A DNA stretch of 64,000 nt. Origin: Chitinophagaceae bacterium. GTDB lineage: Bacteria > Bacteroidota > Bacteroidia > Chitinophagales > Chitinophagaceae. Numbering within the stretch: the stretch's first letter is position 1; the number at the start of each line of letters is the position of its first letter. A program made the position numbers and the translations under genes. Positions 7,897-17,058 of the stretch are shown one piece after another. The notes below the pieces were generated by a model that searched no databases, had not been told where the DNA came from, and saw only the letters and a list, made by a program, of their open reading frames with translations. The DNA lies in assembly GCA_016720745.1 (NCBI GenBank), contig JADKKA010000001.1, forward strand, positions 186,001 through 250,000, in the 5' to 3' direction.

Positions 7897-9129
7897 CTAA
7901 AACAATTTTTTAACCAATCTTCCCATGGATAAACCCTGTACGATGATAGAAAAGAGTACCAGCACATACACCATGAACACGAATTGATTTTTTGGAAAAG
8001 GATCTGTCAGTGATAAGGCCATGGCGATTGAAAGTCCGCCTCTCAGACCACCCCATGTCATCAGTTGGATGGTTTTATGGTCTGTACCGATAAATTTCTT
8101 CAGCAGTACAGAAGGAACCAACAATGATAAATACCTCGCCAACAAAGTAATTGGGATGGCGATTACCCCCGCGATCAGGTACCAGCTATCAATCTGCAGT
8201 ACCAGTAATTCCAGGCCAATCAAAACAAAAAGTATGGCATTCAGCAGAATATCAGCCAGCTCCCAGAATTTATCAACATATACTTCCGTGATATCACTCA
8301 TCGCTTTTTCCTTAGAACGGCTACCTGTAAAAAGACCGGCCACCACCATTGCCAGCGGACCAGAAAAATGCAGCTGACTAGCCAGCTCATATCCTCCCAT
8401 GACCATGGCCAGCGTGATAAAAATTTCAGTCTGGTAATTATCAACCTTTCGCATCATCCTGTATCCCAGATATCCCAATAAATATCCCAGGAGTACACCA
8501 CCTCCGATTTCCTTGATCAACAACCATATTACCTGGAATCCCGAGACTGATCCGGTACCTGTTTGAATGATCTCGACCAGGAAAAGAAATAAAACAACTC
8601 CTATGCCATCGTTGAACAGAGATTCTCCGACAATTTTAATTTCCACATCTTTTGGTGCTCCTGCCTTGGTAAGAATACCTAATACTGCTATCGGATCGGT
8701 GGGAGCTACCAGGGCTCCAAATAAAAAACAATACATAAAATTAACCGGGTGCCCGAACAGTATGAACAAACCATACAACATACCCGCTGTTAGTAAGGCA
8801 GATATGCAAACCCCGATCACAGCGAAGACAGAGATCGCCCGGTAATTTTTCTTTAATAGAGAAATATCAGTATGCAGGGCACCTGCAAAAAGCAGGAAGC
8901 TCAGCATGATTTCAAGCAAAACCGCACCAAAATCTATCTGAGCAATAAATCCCTGTGCAATCCTGAATATGCTCGGAAACAAAGTTCCAATGGAAATCAG
9001 CAAAACAGAAAAAACCAGTGACGCAAGCATCATGCCGATTGAATCTGGCAATTTCAGAAACCGGGAATTAAAATAAGCAAACCCTGCCGTGATACAGACC
9101 AGGATAGTGATAATCAGAAAAAGATTCAT
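7897..9129 (-). CDS. CPA1-family Na+(K+)/H+ antiporter (NhaP-type)
   Basis: A 410-residue polytopic protein with about twelve hydrophobic segments. It carries the CPA1 hallmarks APTDPIAVLGIL (residues ~142-151) and GESLFNDGIGVVLF (~168-181), whose Asp residues take part in ion binding. Family members exchange Na+ or K+ for H+ across the inner membrane. I chose ATG 9129 because it lies one base after the stop of the ClC/CBS gene and because the hydrophobic N-terminus begins there; the longer frame would overlap that gene. It is the last gene of an apparent five-gene operon from the universal stress protein gene. The specific cation is not known. Confidence 0.86.
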   Translation of the reverse strand: MNLFLIITILVCITAGFAYFNSRFLKLPDSIGMMLASLVFSVLLISIGTLFPSIFRIAQGFIAQIDFGAVLLEIMLSFLLFAGALHTDISLLKKNYRAISVFAVIGVCISALLTAGMLYGLFILFGHPVNFMYCFLFGALVAPTDPIAVLGILTKAGAPKDVEIKIVGESLFNDGIGVVLFLFLVEIIQTGTGSVSGFQVIWLLIKEIGGGVLLGYLLGYLGYRMMRKVDNYQTEIFITLAMVMGGYELASQLHFSGPLAMVVAGLFTGSRSKEKAMSDITEVYVDKFWELADILLNAILFVLIGLELLVLQIDSWYLIAGVIAIPITLLARYLSLLVPSVLLKKFIGTDHKTIQLMTWGGLRGGLSIAMALSLTDPFPKNQFVFMVYVLVLFSIIVQGLSMGRLVKKLF

Positions 9130-9130
9130 A

Positions 9131-10912
9131 TTATCTTTCGTTGTTTTCGTAGATATCCGACTGGGCCCCCAGAATCTCCCGGTATCGGTTAAATAATTTT
9201 GTCTTGGAGATAAAGCTGATAAATTTTTTATCACGGTTGACTACAGGCAGATACCAGGACTGGGCATTATCCAATTTTTCCATTACGGCAGTAACAGGTT
9301 CATCAATATAGATCATCGCCCGGGGCTTTTTCATAATTTGCCGGATTAAAACCTGGTCGTGGTTCGATTTGTCAAACAATAAAATTTTGATGTCATTCAG
9401 TTCAATGATCCCGCAAAAAACTCCTTTATCATCCTCTACTGCAAATATATTTTTATCACTGGTCATTATTACTTCAATCAGGTCTGTCAGTTTTTCTGAC
9501 TACTAATGCTGCTGTATTCATCAGACAAAATAGTATCAATTGTGATTGTGGTCAGGATGTTTTTCTCTTTCTGATGCGTAAATATTTCTCCTTCTTCTGC
9601 CAGTTTTTTAGTCTCCATTGAGTAGGGCTCAAAATGTTTTACGATAAAAAAAGAAAGCGCGGAAACTATCATAAGCGGAATGAACAATCCGTATCCATTA
9701 GTTATTTCTGCAATCAGAAAAATGGCAGTCAGGGGGCAATACATCACTCCGCTCAGCAATCCTGCCATCGCCACGAGACTAAAGTTCCCCTCCGGAATCT
9801 TTCCTATTCCGGTAACATTGACCAGTCTTGAAAAAAAGAAACCCAGGAAAGCCCCGGAAAACAGGGATGGCGCAAAATTCCCCCCGTTGCCCCCGGATCC
9901 GAGTGTGATCGCTACTGCCACGGGCTTCAGCAGTATGATACATCCAAGAAAAAAAAGAAGCACCACATTATTATTGCCAAGATTAAAAATATTATTTGTG
10001 ATCAGGTTATCCGTATTTGCATTAGCCAGATACGAAACGCTCTTGTATCCTTCTCCGAATAAAGGGGGGAAAAAATAAACCATGATAACCAGCAGCACCC
10101 CGGCTAACAAAGCTTTTGCATAGGCATTCAATTGGTAGAAATGGACTTTTCTTTCTACAAATTTGAAAATTTTTGCATAGTACAGGGATATAAATCCGGC
10201 CAGAATCCCGAGAAAAATATAATAAGGCACATTCAGGTAATTGAAATCCTGTTCCAATAAAAAATTAAAAAGCGCACTTTCATTCAGCAAAATTTTAGAA
10301 CAAAGCACACCGGTAACAGATGCTATCATCAAAGGGATAAAATAACTCACCAGCGTTTCAGCCAGCAGAATTTCAATGGCAAAAATTACGCCTGCGATTG
10401 GCGCATTAAAAACGGCAGCTATACCTGCTGCTGCCCCGCAGGCAAGCATCAATGTTCTTTCCTGATAATTCAGATCTGTAATCCTGCCAAACATGGAACC
10501 AAAAGAGGATCCGGTTGCCACAATCGGGGCTTCAAGACCGGCAGATCCTCCAAACCCCACTGTGAGTGAACTCGTAACAACATGTTTGTAGGTATTACTG
10601 GTGGGGATATAAGAAGCTTTTTTGGCAATTGCCCTTAAAGCCATTGCAATGCCTTTTTCATAGGAATTTTTCCAGAATAGCTGCACCAGCCATACCGTCA
10701 GCAGCAACCCTAAAACCGGGAACAAAATATAATACCAACCCAGTTCATGCAGGAATTGTTGCAGATAATGAACCATCGTTTTTAAGCAAAACTGCCATCA
10801 ATCCGCTTGAAAAACCGGTAATAACAGCCACCAGGATAATATACTGCGGACGGGTCAGTCTTGTCCTGACATTTATAAAAAACCTGCTGAGAAAGGAGCT
10901 TAAAACGTTCAC
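9131..10912 (-). CDS. ClC-type chloride channel/transporter with CBS domains (two apparent frameshifts)
   Basis: The core frame has the ClC selectivity motifs GSAGLEAPI (with the gating-type Glu) and GSGGNGGNFAPS, among ~10 membrane segments. Upstream, another frame from GTG 10912 gives SRFFINVRTRLTRPQY and a first membrane helix that joins the core if a T5 run (10779-10783) were one base shorter. Downstream, the core ends in TGA after CAG AAA AAC. The neighbouring frame continues LTDLIEVIMTSDKNIFAV, a CBS-pair domain (cytosolic regulation), if one base is added in the run at 9491-9495. I annotate one ~590-residue protein. ClC proteins move Cl- or exchange Cl-/H+. It is co-transcribed with an antiporter, suggesting a shared role in pH or ionic balance. 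Confidence 0.82.
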
Positions 10913-10941
10913 TTATTTTGTGTAAAGATATTAAAGGGCAA

Positions 10942-11304
10942 TCACGCCTCTTCTGCTGTTTGCAACTGGTCGGACAATAGTAACCCGGATAACCTGTATT
11001 TCCTCTGTTTTTTCATTTTCATTTTTCTTAACCGCTTCCGCATCCCTTCAAATGACCCCGTAACAGCTTTTTCAGCATTTCCTGCTTTTGCAATGGTAAA
11101 CAAATTATTATCTTTTTTGGACAAAATCAGTTCACAATGATATCCCTTCTTCTTATCCTGGCTGTCCTTTCTGATAAGTACCACTGTTTGAATGATCCTG
11201 GTGAAATATTTGTTGAACTTGATAAACCGGGATTTGACCTTCTTTTTCAGCTCGTCCGTTATTGAACAATTTATTGTCTGGATAATCACGCGCATATTTT
11301 CCAT
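10942..11304 (-). CDS. hpf: Ribosome hibernation factor, HPF/RaiA family
   Basis: A 120-residue basic protein with the HPF/YfiA pattern: a beta strand MRVIIQTINCSITDELKKKVKSRFIKFNKYF, then strand GYHCELILSKKDNNLFTIAKAGNAEKAV, and helix GMRKRLRKMKMKK. Family members bind the 30S subunit and silence ribosomes in stationary phase or stress. It is the short form, without the C-terminal dimerisation domain of long HPF. The start may be Met1 or Met4; the domain begins at Met4. It sits between the TPR gene (3 bases away) and the ClC gene, so it is probably expressed with stress genes. Confidence 0.75.
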   Translation of the reverse strand: MENMRVIIQTINCSITDELKKKVKSRFIKFNKYFTRIIQTVVLIRKDSQDKKKGYHCELILSKKDNNLFTIAKAGNAEKAVTGSFEGMRKRLRKMKMKKQRKYRLSGLLLSDQLQTAEEA

Positions 11305-11306
11305 GT

Positions 11307-12973
11307 TTAAGGTTTATTATTTTCTTCAGGCTCGGTATTGCTTCCGTTATCTATCCATTTTTGCAGTACCCCTGCATATTTCTGAGCATCGCTGTTCTCG
11401 GGATCAAGCATAAGCAGTTTTTCAAAATAGACTAGTGAAGCTGGATAATCTTTCCGGATATTTGCTTCATATGCGCCCAGATAGCCATATGCTTTAATGA
11501 CAGTAGCCTTGTTCTTCTTCAAATCAGGCCCGATAACATCAAGCAATTTTGTATAAAATGTGACTGCCAGCCCTTTCTCCATCGTAGAATCCATGATCGC
11601 ATTGCAACGGGCCTGCCACAAATACCCGTAAATCTGGTCAGGATATTTTTCCGAATAGATTCCGAATACACTATCAGCCCTTTGATAATTTGCAGCCATA
11701 TAGAGCGATACTCCCCAATGATAGACATCCAGATTTGTTGGGCGCTCCCTGGAATGATAAATACCCTCCCGCCAAAATGCTTCCTGATCCCTGTTTCCCA
11801 ATTCCTTTTCGATTTCTGCCAGATATTGCATGTAGCCGAGGCGTGCGTCCTGGTCACTTTCCGTTTGCAGAGCCTCTTTATACCACTTCAGTGATCTGGA
11901 TTTATCAGCATAATTGGCCTCTGAGAGTTTTGCCATCAGCTCATAGTCCTTTGAAATACATTCCGCGGGATCCTGGTATTTAAAATATTTATTCATACTC
12001 TCCTCCGCCTGCATGCTGTCACCCAATGCCGCTTTGCTGTAAGCCAGTAGCTTGTACAATCTTGGTTTACTTTCAATTCCGGTCATTGAAATTATCCGGT
12101 TAGCCTTTTCTATAGCTTCCGGATATTTCCTGGTAATGTAGAGGTAATCGGTTTGCATATACTCATTCTCAATGGATGGATCAGCATTCCTGAGATAACG
12201 TGCCAGCAATTCACCAGCCTTGTTTAAATCCTTGTAGAAATAATAGTAATACAACTCATACAAAGCTGGCGCATAGAGCGAATCCGCTTTTACAGCCTCC
12301 GTAAACCGTTCAACAAATACTTCGGTATTATTTTGTGATTTATAAATCAGTCCTTTCTTATAATAGGCTTCAGCAAGAGACGGATTCAACGCCAAAGCCT
12401 GATTATAACTCACTACCGCTTTTGATCCGTTGATTTGTTTCCTGTATGCATCACCCATAGCCATATAAATATCCGGGTTTTTCCTATCCTTATCTGCTGC
12501 CCTATCCAGCATTTCCAAAGCCCAAACAACATCCCCATTTTTGCTATTGATATGACTCCTGGCTGCTGCAAGCAATGCCACCGGATCCTTGTACTTTCTT
12601 AACTGCAGCATTTCCTCCATCTGCTTTCTTGCGTTTTCTTTATCGCCCTTTTCCAGCAGCAAATGGGCTTCACCGATAAAGACTAGCGGATACTCCTTTT
12701 TGACAGATGATTTACCTCAAATAAACGGACTCCCTCCTGAAAATAAATAGCAGCACTATCACTATATCCCTGCTTTAAGTAAGATTCTCCCAGCCAATAA
12801 TACACATACGGTGAATGATCACCTTTTTGAAGAAGGCTTTTGAGAGCAGCAATGGCCGATTGGTACCGGTGGTAATATACGTGTGTGCTGGCTTCATCCA
12901 AAGTCTGGGATGAAACCGACGACATTGCGGACATCATGGAAAAAGCAATTAATATTCTTTTCATTGTTTTCAT
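11307..12973 (-). CDS. Exported TPR-repeat protein (one apparent frameshift)
   Basis: The N-terminal frame starts at 12973 with MKRILIAFSMMSAMSSVSSQ, a signal peptide. It then has a TPR (SPYVYYWLGESYLKQGYSDSAAIYFQEG) and ends at 12683. The second frame (from 12662) continues with several TPRs: DIYMAMGDAYRKQINGSKAVVSYNQALALNPSLAEAYYKKGLIY and more. The frames join as GVRLFEGKSSVKKEYPLVFIGEAHLLLEKG if the CC at 12715-12716 were three bases. The product, ~550 residues, would be a periplasmic or outer-membrane-facing helical repeat scaffold. Its partner is unknown. It lies in the stress operon, 3 bases from both the universal stress protein gene and the HPF gene. Confidence 0.72.
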
Positions 12974-12975
12974 TT

Positions 12976-13821
12976 TTAAAGTGGGGTAATCGTCAATACC
13001 GGCGCCTGAATATACTTTTGGATGACACGTCCGAACAGGGAAGACCAAATTCCGGGCATCCTGGTCTGGGTTCCGGGATTCAATATCATCAGGTCTGCCT
13101 GGTTTCTGCTCAAATACTGGCTAACACCATCTGCCGTATTATTGCTCTCGATACATTCCATTTCAATCTGGGCATCACAATTATCATTGATGAGCCTATA
13201 GGATTTTTTAAGATAAAAATCACTGAGTTCCTCACTCTTCTTTGTACGAACCGATAAAAGTTTTATGGTAGCATTGTTCAATCTTGCCATATATATACCA
13301 TACATTAGTTTTCTGACCGGAAGAAAATCAGTGACCGGGATCAATACCGAAAGCAGCTTCACCAGTTTTTTGTTCACCGGTGCTGTCATTACCGGCATTT
13401 GAGTACGCATAGCAATTCTGTCCGGATTTAAAAACATTCTTCTTTTTCCCGGGAAAACGGATTTTTGCCCGATCAGCACGAGGTCGATCCTGTTGTTAAG
13501 TACATAACTGATGACACATTCATCCCAGCTTCCCAAAACTATTTCCGACCGTATATCAGGCCGTTTCATCGAAGAGGAAGCATTTCTGATGATCTTATCC
13601 AGCCTGAATTGCAATTCACTCCTGTTTTCAATTGCGATATAAGGGATAGATAAATGCCCGTTTGAAACCGCCATCGCCATATAAGGATTAATTGATATGA
13701 CATGTAATAGTGTAATGCTGCAATCGTATTCATTTGCCAGATCAACAGCTTTTTCAACTGCTTTGGCGGATCGCCTGGAGAAATCTACCGGCACCAGAAT
13801 TCTGTTAAACAGCTTTTGCAT
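12976..13821 (-). CDS. Universal stress protein, tandem UspA domains
   Basis: A 281-residue protein with two UspA-like domains. The first begins FNRILVPVDFSRRSAKAVEKAVDLA and includes DLVLIGQKSVFPGKRRMFL. The second begins LVKLLSVLIPVTDFLPVRKLM and ends ADLMILNPGTQTRMPGIWSSLFGRVIQKYIQAPVLTI. Soluble cytosolic proteins of this family respond to starvation, low oxygen or respiration stress; some bind ATP. The G-x2-G-x9-G(S/T) loop is only partly conserved here. It is the first gene of the five-gene operon, and a four-copy 11-bp direct repeat lies 33 bases upstream of its start. Confidence 0.85.
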   Translation of the reverse strand: MQKLFNRILVPVDFSRRSAKAVEKAVDLANEYDCSITLLHVISINPYMAMAVSNGHLSIPYIAIENRSELQFRLDKIIRNASSSMKRPDIRSEIVLGSWDECVISYVLNNRIDLVLIGQKSVFPGKRRMFLNPDRIAMRTQMPVMTAPVNKKLVKLLSVLIPVTDFLPVRKLMYGIYMARLNNATIKLLSVRTKKSEELSDFYLKKSYRLINDNCDAQIEMECIESNNTADGVSQYLSRNQADLMILNPGTQTRMPGIWSSLFGRVIQKYIQAPVLTITPL

Positions 13822-13853
13822 CTCTCATACTTTTTGTAATATTAGCTTCAGGT

Positions 13854-13898
13854 ATTAAAACCATAATTAAGTCTTCATTAAAATCTGATTAAAATACA
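13854..13898 (-). promoter_or_regulatory. 11-bp-period direct repeat, regulator site A
   Basis: ATTAA begins at 13854, 13866, 13877 and 13888 on the plus strand (spacings 12, 11, 11). Read toward the universal stress protein gene the unit is TTTAAT or TTTTAAT. One-per-helical-turn direct repeats are the usual binding pattern of OmpR/PhoB-type regulators, and such a regulator is encoded at 18445-19133. The same motif occurs upstream of three other units in this window. Confidence 0.62.
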
Positions 13899-13929
13899 GC
13901 TGCTGATCGTGTGCGAGTAAATTTTGGGA

Positions 13930-13937
13930 TAGTTTTG
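13930..13937 (+). promoter_or_regulatory. -7 promoter element of the Gfo/Idh gene
   Basis: TAGTTTTG matches the Bacteroidota -7 consensus TAnnTTTG exactly, 27 bases before the ATG at 13964. No good TTTG -33 element lies 19 bases upstream, so the promoter may need an activator; repeat site A ends 32 bases upstream. Confidence 0.42.
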
Positions 13938-13963
13938 TCTCAACAGTTAAAACAATTACAGCT

Positions 13964-15367
13964 ATGTCATTGCGCCAGTTTATTTTATCAAGGAAGCTGT
14001 TGCGCTCTATCAACGTGTTGGCAAATGGAATCCAGGGAAGATGGAAGGATGTAGCGGAATTATTTGGGCTTCGTGAAGATGTTTTTGAGAACCCAAGTCA
14101 TATCCCTTTTAAAAGACCTGTTTCTGTAATCCTGATCGGTGCCGGACATCGCGGTAATATTTATGCTGATTATGCGCTCCAACATCCAGATGAAATGACC
14201 ATTATTGCGGTTGCGGAAATCAGCGAGACGCGCTTGAAAAAATTTCAGAAAAAACACCGGTTGAATAATGAATCATGTTTCACTTTCTGGAATGAGGTTT
14301 TTAATATCCCGAAATTCGCGGATGCAGTAGTCATCGCCACCCCCGATCATCTGCACACCGAACCGGCCTTAGCAGCTCTGGAAGCCGGCTATGATATCCT
14401 GCTTGAAAAACCCATGGCCCCAACAGAAAGGGAATGCCGATTGATCCTGGAGAAAGTGAAACAAACCGGCAGAATCGCCGGCGTGTGTCATGTGCTGCGC
14501 TATTCCCCTTATTTTCGTGAGCTGAAAGAAATTGTCAACAAGGGTTTGCTGGGCGATATCATCAGTATCCAGCACATGGAGCCGATAGAACAAATCCATA
14601 TGAGCCATTCCTATGTGCGTGGCAAATGGCGTAGCAGTCAGACAGCAACTCCCATTGTGCTTGCCAAATCCTGCCATGATACGGATATTATCCGCTGGCT
14701 GGTAAACAGCCAGGTGAAAGATGTTCATTGTTTTGGAAACCTTAAATGGTTCACCACCAAAAATGCACCGGAAGGCAGCACTGAAAGATGTACGGACAAT
14801 TGCAAAGCAGAGTCAACATGCGCCTATTCAGCTCTACAGATTTATTTAAGGGACAAAAAGAGGCTTTATGTTTTTGATATGCCTGATGACCGGGATTACT
14901 GGGATGATTATATTCTATCGCAACTCAAAACAACCGATTACGGCCGATGTGTGTACCGGATGGATAATGACCAGCCCGATCACCTGACCGTAAATCTTTT
15001 ATTCCGCAACGGAGCAACTGCCGCCTTTTCAATGGAAGCACATGTGTCCTACGAAGGAAGAAGAACCAGAATCATGGGATCTGCAGGTGATATTTACGGT
15101 AATATGGAAAATTTCACTGTGACCAATTTCAAAACCAGGAAGCAAACCACCTGGAAAATGAAAACTGATGCTCATGGAGGTGGTGATAACCGCCTGATCA
15201 AAGACTGGCTGCAGGCAATTTATCAGCAGGACGGTTCCTTGCTCAGTTCTTCCATCGAAGTATCGGTGGAAAGCCATCTGGTAGCTCTGGCAGCCGAAAA
15301 GAGCAGGCTGACCCGAAGTATTGAAGAAATCATACTACCTGAATCCGAAAGTCCAAAGCCGGAATAA
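13964..15367 (+). CDS. Gfo/Idh/MocA-family oxidoreductase
   Basis: A 467-residue protein. After ~50 residues of basic N-terminal extension comes a Rossmann NAD(P) site VSVILIGAGHRGNIYADYA, then DAVVIATPDHLHTEPALAALEAGYDILLEKPMAP (the E-K-P motif of the family). The C-terminal domain holds the H-x3-D motif (KSCHDTDIIRWL), which in this family contributes substrate and catalytic residues. Members oxidise or reduce sugars, inositols and related polyols. A cysteine cluster (RCTDNCKAESTC) between the domains recurs in a subgroup and could bind metal; that is speculation. It is transcribed divergently from the stress operon. Substrate unknown. Confidence 0.82.
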   Translation: MSLRQFILSRKLLRSINVLANGIQGRWKDVAELFGLREDVFENPSHIPFKRPVSVILIGAGHRGNIYADYALQHPDEMTIIAVAEISETRLKKFQKKHRLNNESCFTFWNEVFNIPKFADAVVIATPDHLHTEPALAALEAGYDILLEKPMAPTERECRLILEKVKQTGRIAGVCHVLRYSPYFRELKEIVNKGLLGDIISIQHMEPIEQIHMSHSYVRGKWRSSQTATPIVLAKSCHDTDIIRWLVNSQVKDVHCFGNLKWFTTKNAPEGSTERCTDNCKAESTCAYSALQIYLRDKKRLYVFDMPDDRDYWDDYILSQLKTTDYGRCVYRMDNDQPDHLTVNLLFRNGATAAFSMEAHVSYEGRRTRIMGSAGDIYGNMENFTVTNFKTRKQTTWKMKTDAHGGGDNRLIKDWLQAIYQQDGSLLSSSIEVSVESHLVALAAEKSRLTRSIEEIILPESESPKPE

Positions 15368-15396
15368 CAGGTATCCCGGTAACTGACTTAAGACTT

Positions 15397-16188
15397 TCAA
15401 GATGCATCGGTCAGTGGTAAAAGTGCTTTGAATGAATAATCGCTGATGAACATGTCGGCTTTCTCTTTCAATAGATCATTATCTGTACAAAACGCAACAC
15501 CCATACCTGCCTTTTCAATCATACAAAGGTCGTTTTCGCTATCCCCAACTGTAATACAGTTGTTCAGACTGATTTGATACCGATGCGCAATATGCATAAG
15601 TGCATTTGTTTTGCAAATGGAATGACCACATTTGCTTTCCAGGTTATTGTAAAATAAAGAAGGGATAATCACCTCCCCGGTTGCTTTACCTTCAAAATAT
15701 TCAAGCCGGTTTCCAATTGCAAAATCAGCACCCAGCTTATTTTTTACCATTTCCACCACAACCTGGTAACTATCACTGATGATCCCTACAATATTTCCCT
15801 GCCCTCTAACTAAAGCCACAACATCGGCAGCATCGTCTACCAGCGGGTTTCCGGGGGCCACCTGAAGAATGTCTCCCCTAGACAGCCCCTTTACCAATTT
15901 GGCAATTCTTTTGGTCCTTACGGCGGGTTCCTGCTCCATTTCCCGTAATTTTTCCAACTCTGCCTGGAACTGGTATTTCATTGCCAGTGTATCAATGAAT
16001 CTTCCCCTGAGCAGGGTATTATCCATATCAAAAACAAACATCTTTCGCAAAGACTGTAATTCCTCTTTCAACACGTTCTCCATCTGACCTGTTATCATAT
16101 TTACCGTACCCAGTTCCTCCAGGCTTACATAATTTGTCTGGCGCATTGAAGCCTTCCTTACGATCGCTTTAGCCACTTCACCACTCAT
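15397..16188 (-). CDS. HAD-superfamily phosphatase, SerB/GpgP-like
   Basis: The 263-residue protein has all HAD motifs: FVFDMDNTLL (nucleophile Asp), IISDSYQVV (motif II), a Lys in SKCGHSICKTNAL, and TVGDSENDLCMIEKAG (motif IV). The cap arrangement and SDS motif resemble phosphoserine phosphatases and other HAD-IB enzymes. About 45 residues precede the domain. Its ATG overlaps the stop of the upstream glycosyltransferase by four bases (ATGA), so the two are translationally coupled. Sugar-phosphoglycerate synthases are often paired with a phosphatase, so a glucosyl- or mannosyl-3-phosphoglycerate phosphatase is a reasonable guess. Phosphoserine phosphatase is the alternative. Confidence 0.7.
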   Translation of the reverse strand: MSGEVAKAIVRKASMRQTNYVSLEELGTVNMITGQMENVLKEELQSLRKMFVFDMDNTLLRGRFIDTLAMKYQFQAELEKLREMEQEPAVRTKRIAKLVKGLSRGDILQVAPGNPLVDDAADVVALVRGQGNIVGIISDSYQVVVEMVKNKLGADFAIGNRLEYFEGKATGEVIIPSLFYNNLESKCGHSICKTNALMHIAHRYQISLNNCITVGDSENDLCMIEKAGMGVAFCTDNDLLKEKADMFISDYSFKALLPLTDAS

Positions 16189-16781
16189 TTTTCCAGCGCC
16201 TGCCAGGGCTTGCTTTTGTTTTCAATATAACCGATGTTTACCTCCTTTACTCTTGCCTGCATCAGAAACATATCAATTAATATCCCTACATCCACTCCAT
16301 AATCGGTAAAAAAATCTACCTTATTCAGAAAGGACTTCTTTCCAGCGATCATTCCACTCAGGGGTTGCTGAAAAGCCGATAGTTCGGGAAAAAATATTTT
16401 AAGGAGTGGCTTCGCTACCAGCTCAGTCACACGACCGGCATTTCGTGCAAAAGCTCCTTTTGTAAAATCACAATCATTTTCGAGGATGGGATTCACCAGC
16501 TTGCGGATTGCGTGTTCGGGATAAGGCTGAATGTCTGCATCGAGGAAAACCAGTACCTGGTTCTCTGAGTGGTTAATCCCATCCCGCATGGATACACCCT
16601 TACCCCGTACATCACTGATAATCACATTTGCCCCTGCTGCTTCTGCCACCTGAACAGTTCGGTCTGTGCTTTTATCATCTACAACAATAATCTCTGAAAC
16701 TAAAGATTCTCTCTGACAAAACTGGATGACGCTCTCAATTGTATCCTGTTCGTTCAAAGCGGGAATAATTACACTAACCAT
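16185..16781 (-). CDS. Family 2-like glycosyltransferase, GpgS-like
   Basis: A 198-residue GT-A enzyme: VSVIIPALNEQDTIESVI nucleotide-binding start, VVDDKSTDRT, and VLVFLDADIQPYP with the metal-binding D-x-D. Later it has QPLSGMIAGKKSFL and DYGVDVGILIDMFL, close to the P-L-(S/G)-G-x-x-A-G and Y-G-V-E-I-G-L-L-(I/V)-D segments of glucosyl-3-phosphoglycerate synthases. It is shorter than GpgS (about 300 residues). The coupled HAD phosphatase downstream supports synthesis of a glycosylglycerate-type solute, but a role in glycolipid synthesis is not excluded. It follows the small membrane protein gene by 7 bases. Confidence 0.68.
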   Translation of the reverse strand: MVSVIIPALNEQDTIESVIQFCQRESLVSEIIVVDDKSTDRTVQVAEAAGANVIISDVRGKGVSMRDGINHSENQVLVFLDADIQPYPEHAIRKLVNPILENDCDFTKGAFARNAGRVTELVAKPLLKIFFPELSAFQQPLSGMIAGKKSFLNKVDFFTDYGVDVGILIDMFLMQARVKEVNIGYIENKSKPWQALEK

Positions 16782-16788
16782 GTTATGC

Positions 16789-17001
16789 TTACTTTTTTTG
16801 TGTTAGACTATCTATTTTTTTGGATAAGTAAGTGACCAATTCCCTCGATTCCAGCAATTGGATATGCAGGGAGTCGCTTTTTAGTATCAGCGTGATTTTT
16901 TCCTGTGCAAGTTTTCTTTTTCCATTCAGGGTCATGACAAGGGTCACCACCAATAAAACAATGGATGTCGCCATTACTGAGGAAATCAACATTCTTTGCA
17001 T
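16789..17001 (-). CDS. Small membrane-anchored coiled-coil protein
   Basis: A 70-residue protein: an N-terminal membrane segment (ISSVMATSIVLLVVTLVMTL) followed by a charged helix with heptad character (KRKLAQEKITLILKSDSLHIQLLESRELVTYLSKKIDSL). No family recognised. It is the first gene of the unit with the GpgS-like and HAD genes, and an 11-bp direct repeat (site B) lies 25 bases upstream of its ATG. The good start context and operon position support it as real. Function unknown. Confidence 0.6.
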   Translation of the reverse strand: MQRMLISSVMATSIVLLVVTLVMTLNGKRKLAQEKITLILKSDSLHIQLLESRELVTYLSKKIDSLTQKK

Positions 17002-17025
17002 TAACCTGTAAAATGCAGACGAAGG

Positions 17026-17058
17026 ATTAAAAACTGGTTAAAACAGCATTAAATTCTA
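17026..17058 (-). promoter_or_regulatory. 11-bp-period direct repeat, regulator site B
   Basis: TTAAA occurs at 17027, 17038 and 17049 on the plus strand (spacings 11 and 11); the third copy overlaps the stop of the sensor kinase gene. Read toward the small membrane protein gene the unit is TTTAA, the same relative orientation as at site D and at site E relative to its DUF1508 gene. Confidence 0.6.

Noticed and set aside
9130..9234. Longer N-terminus for the CPA1 antiporter
   Set aside because: It would overlap the CBS-domain codons; the hydrophobic domain starts at the ATG one base past that stop.
11519..11857. Leftward 112-codon ORF inside the TPR gene
   Set aside because: Alternate frame of a repeat-rich gene; the TPR frame has clear conserved helices.
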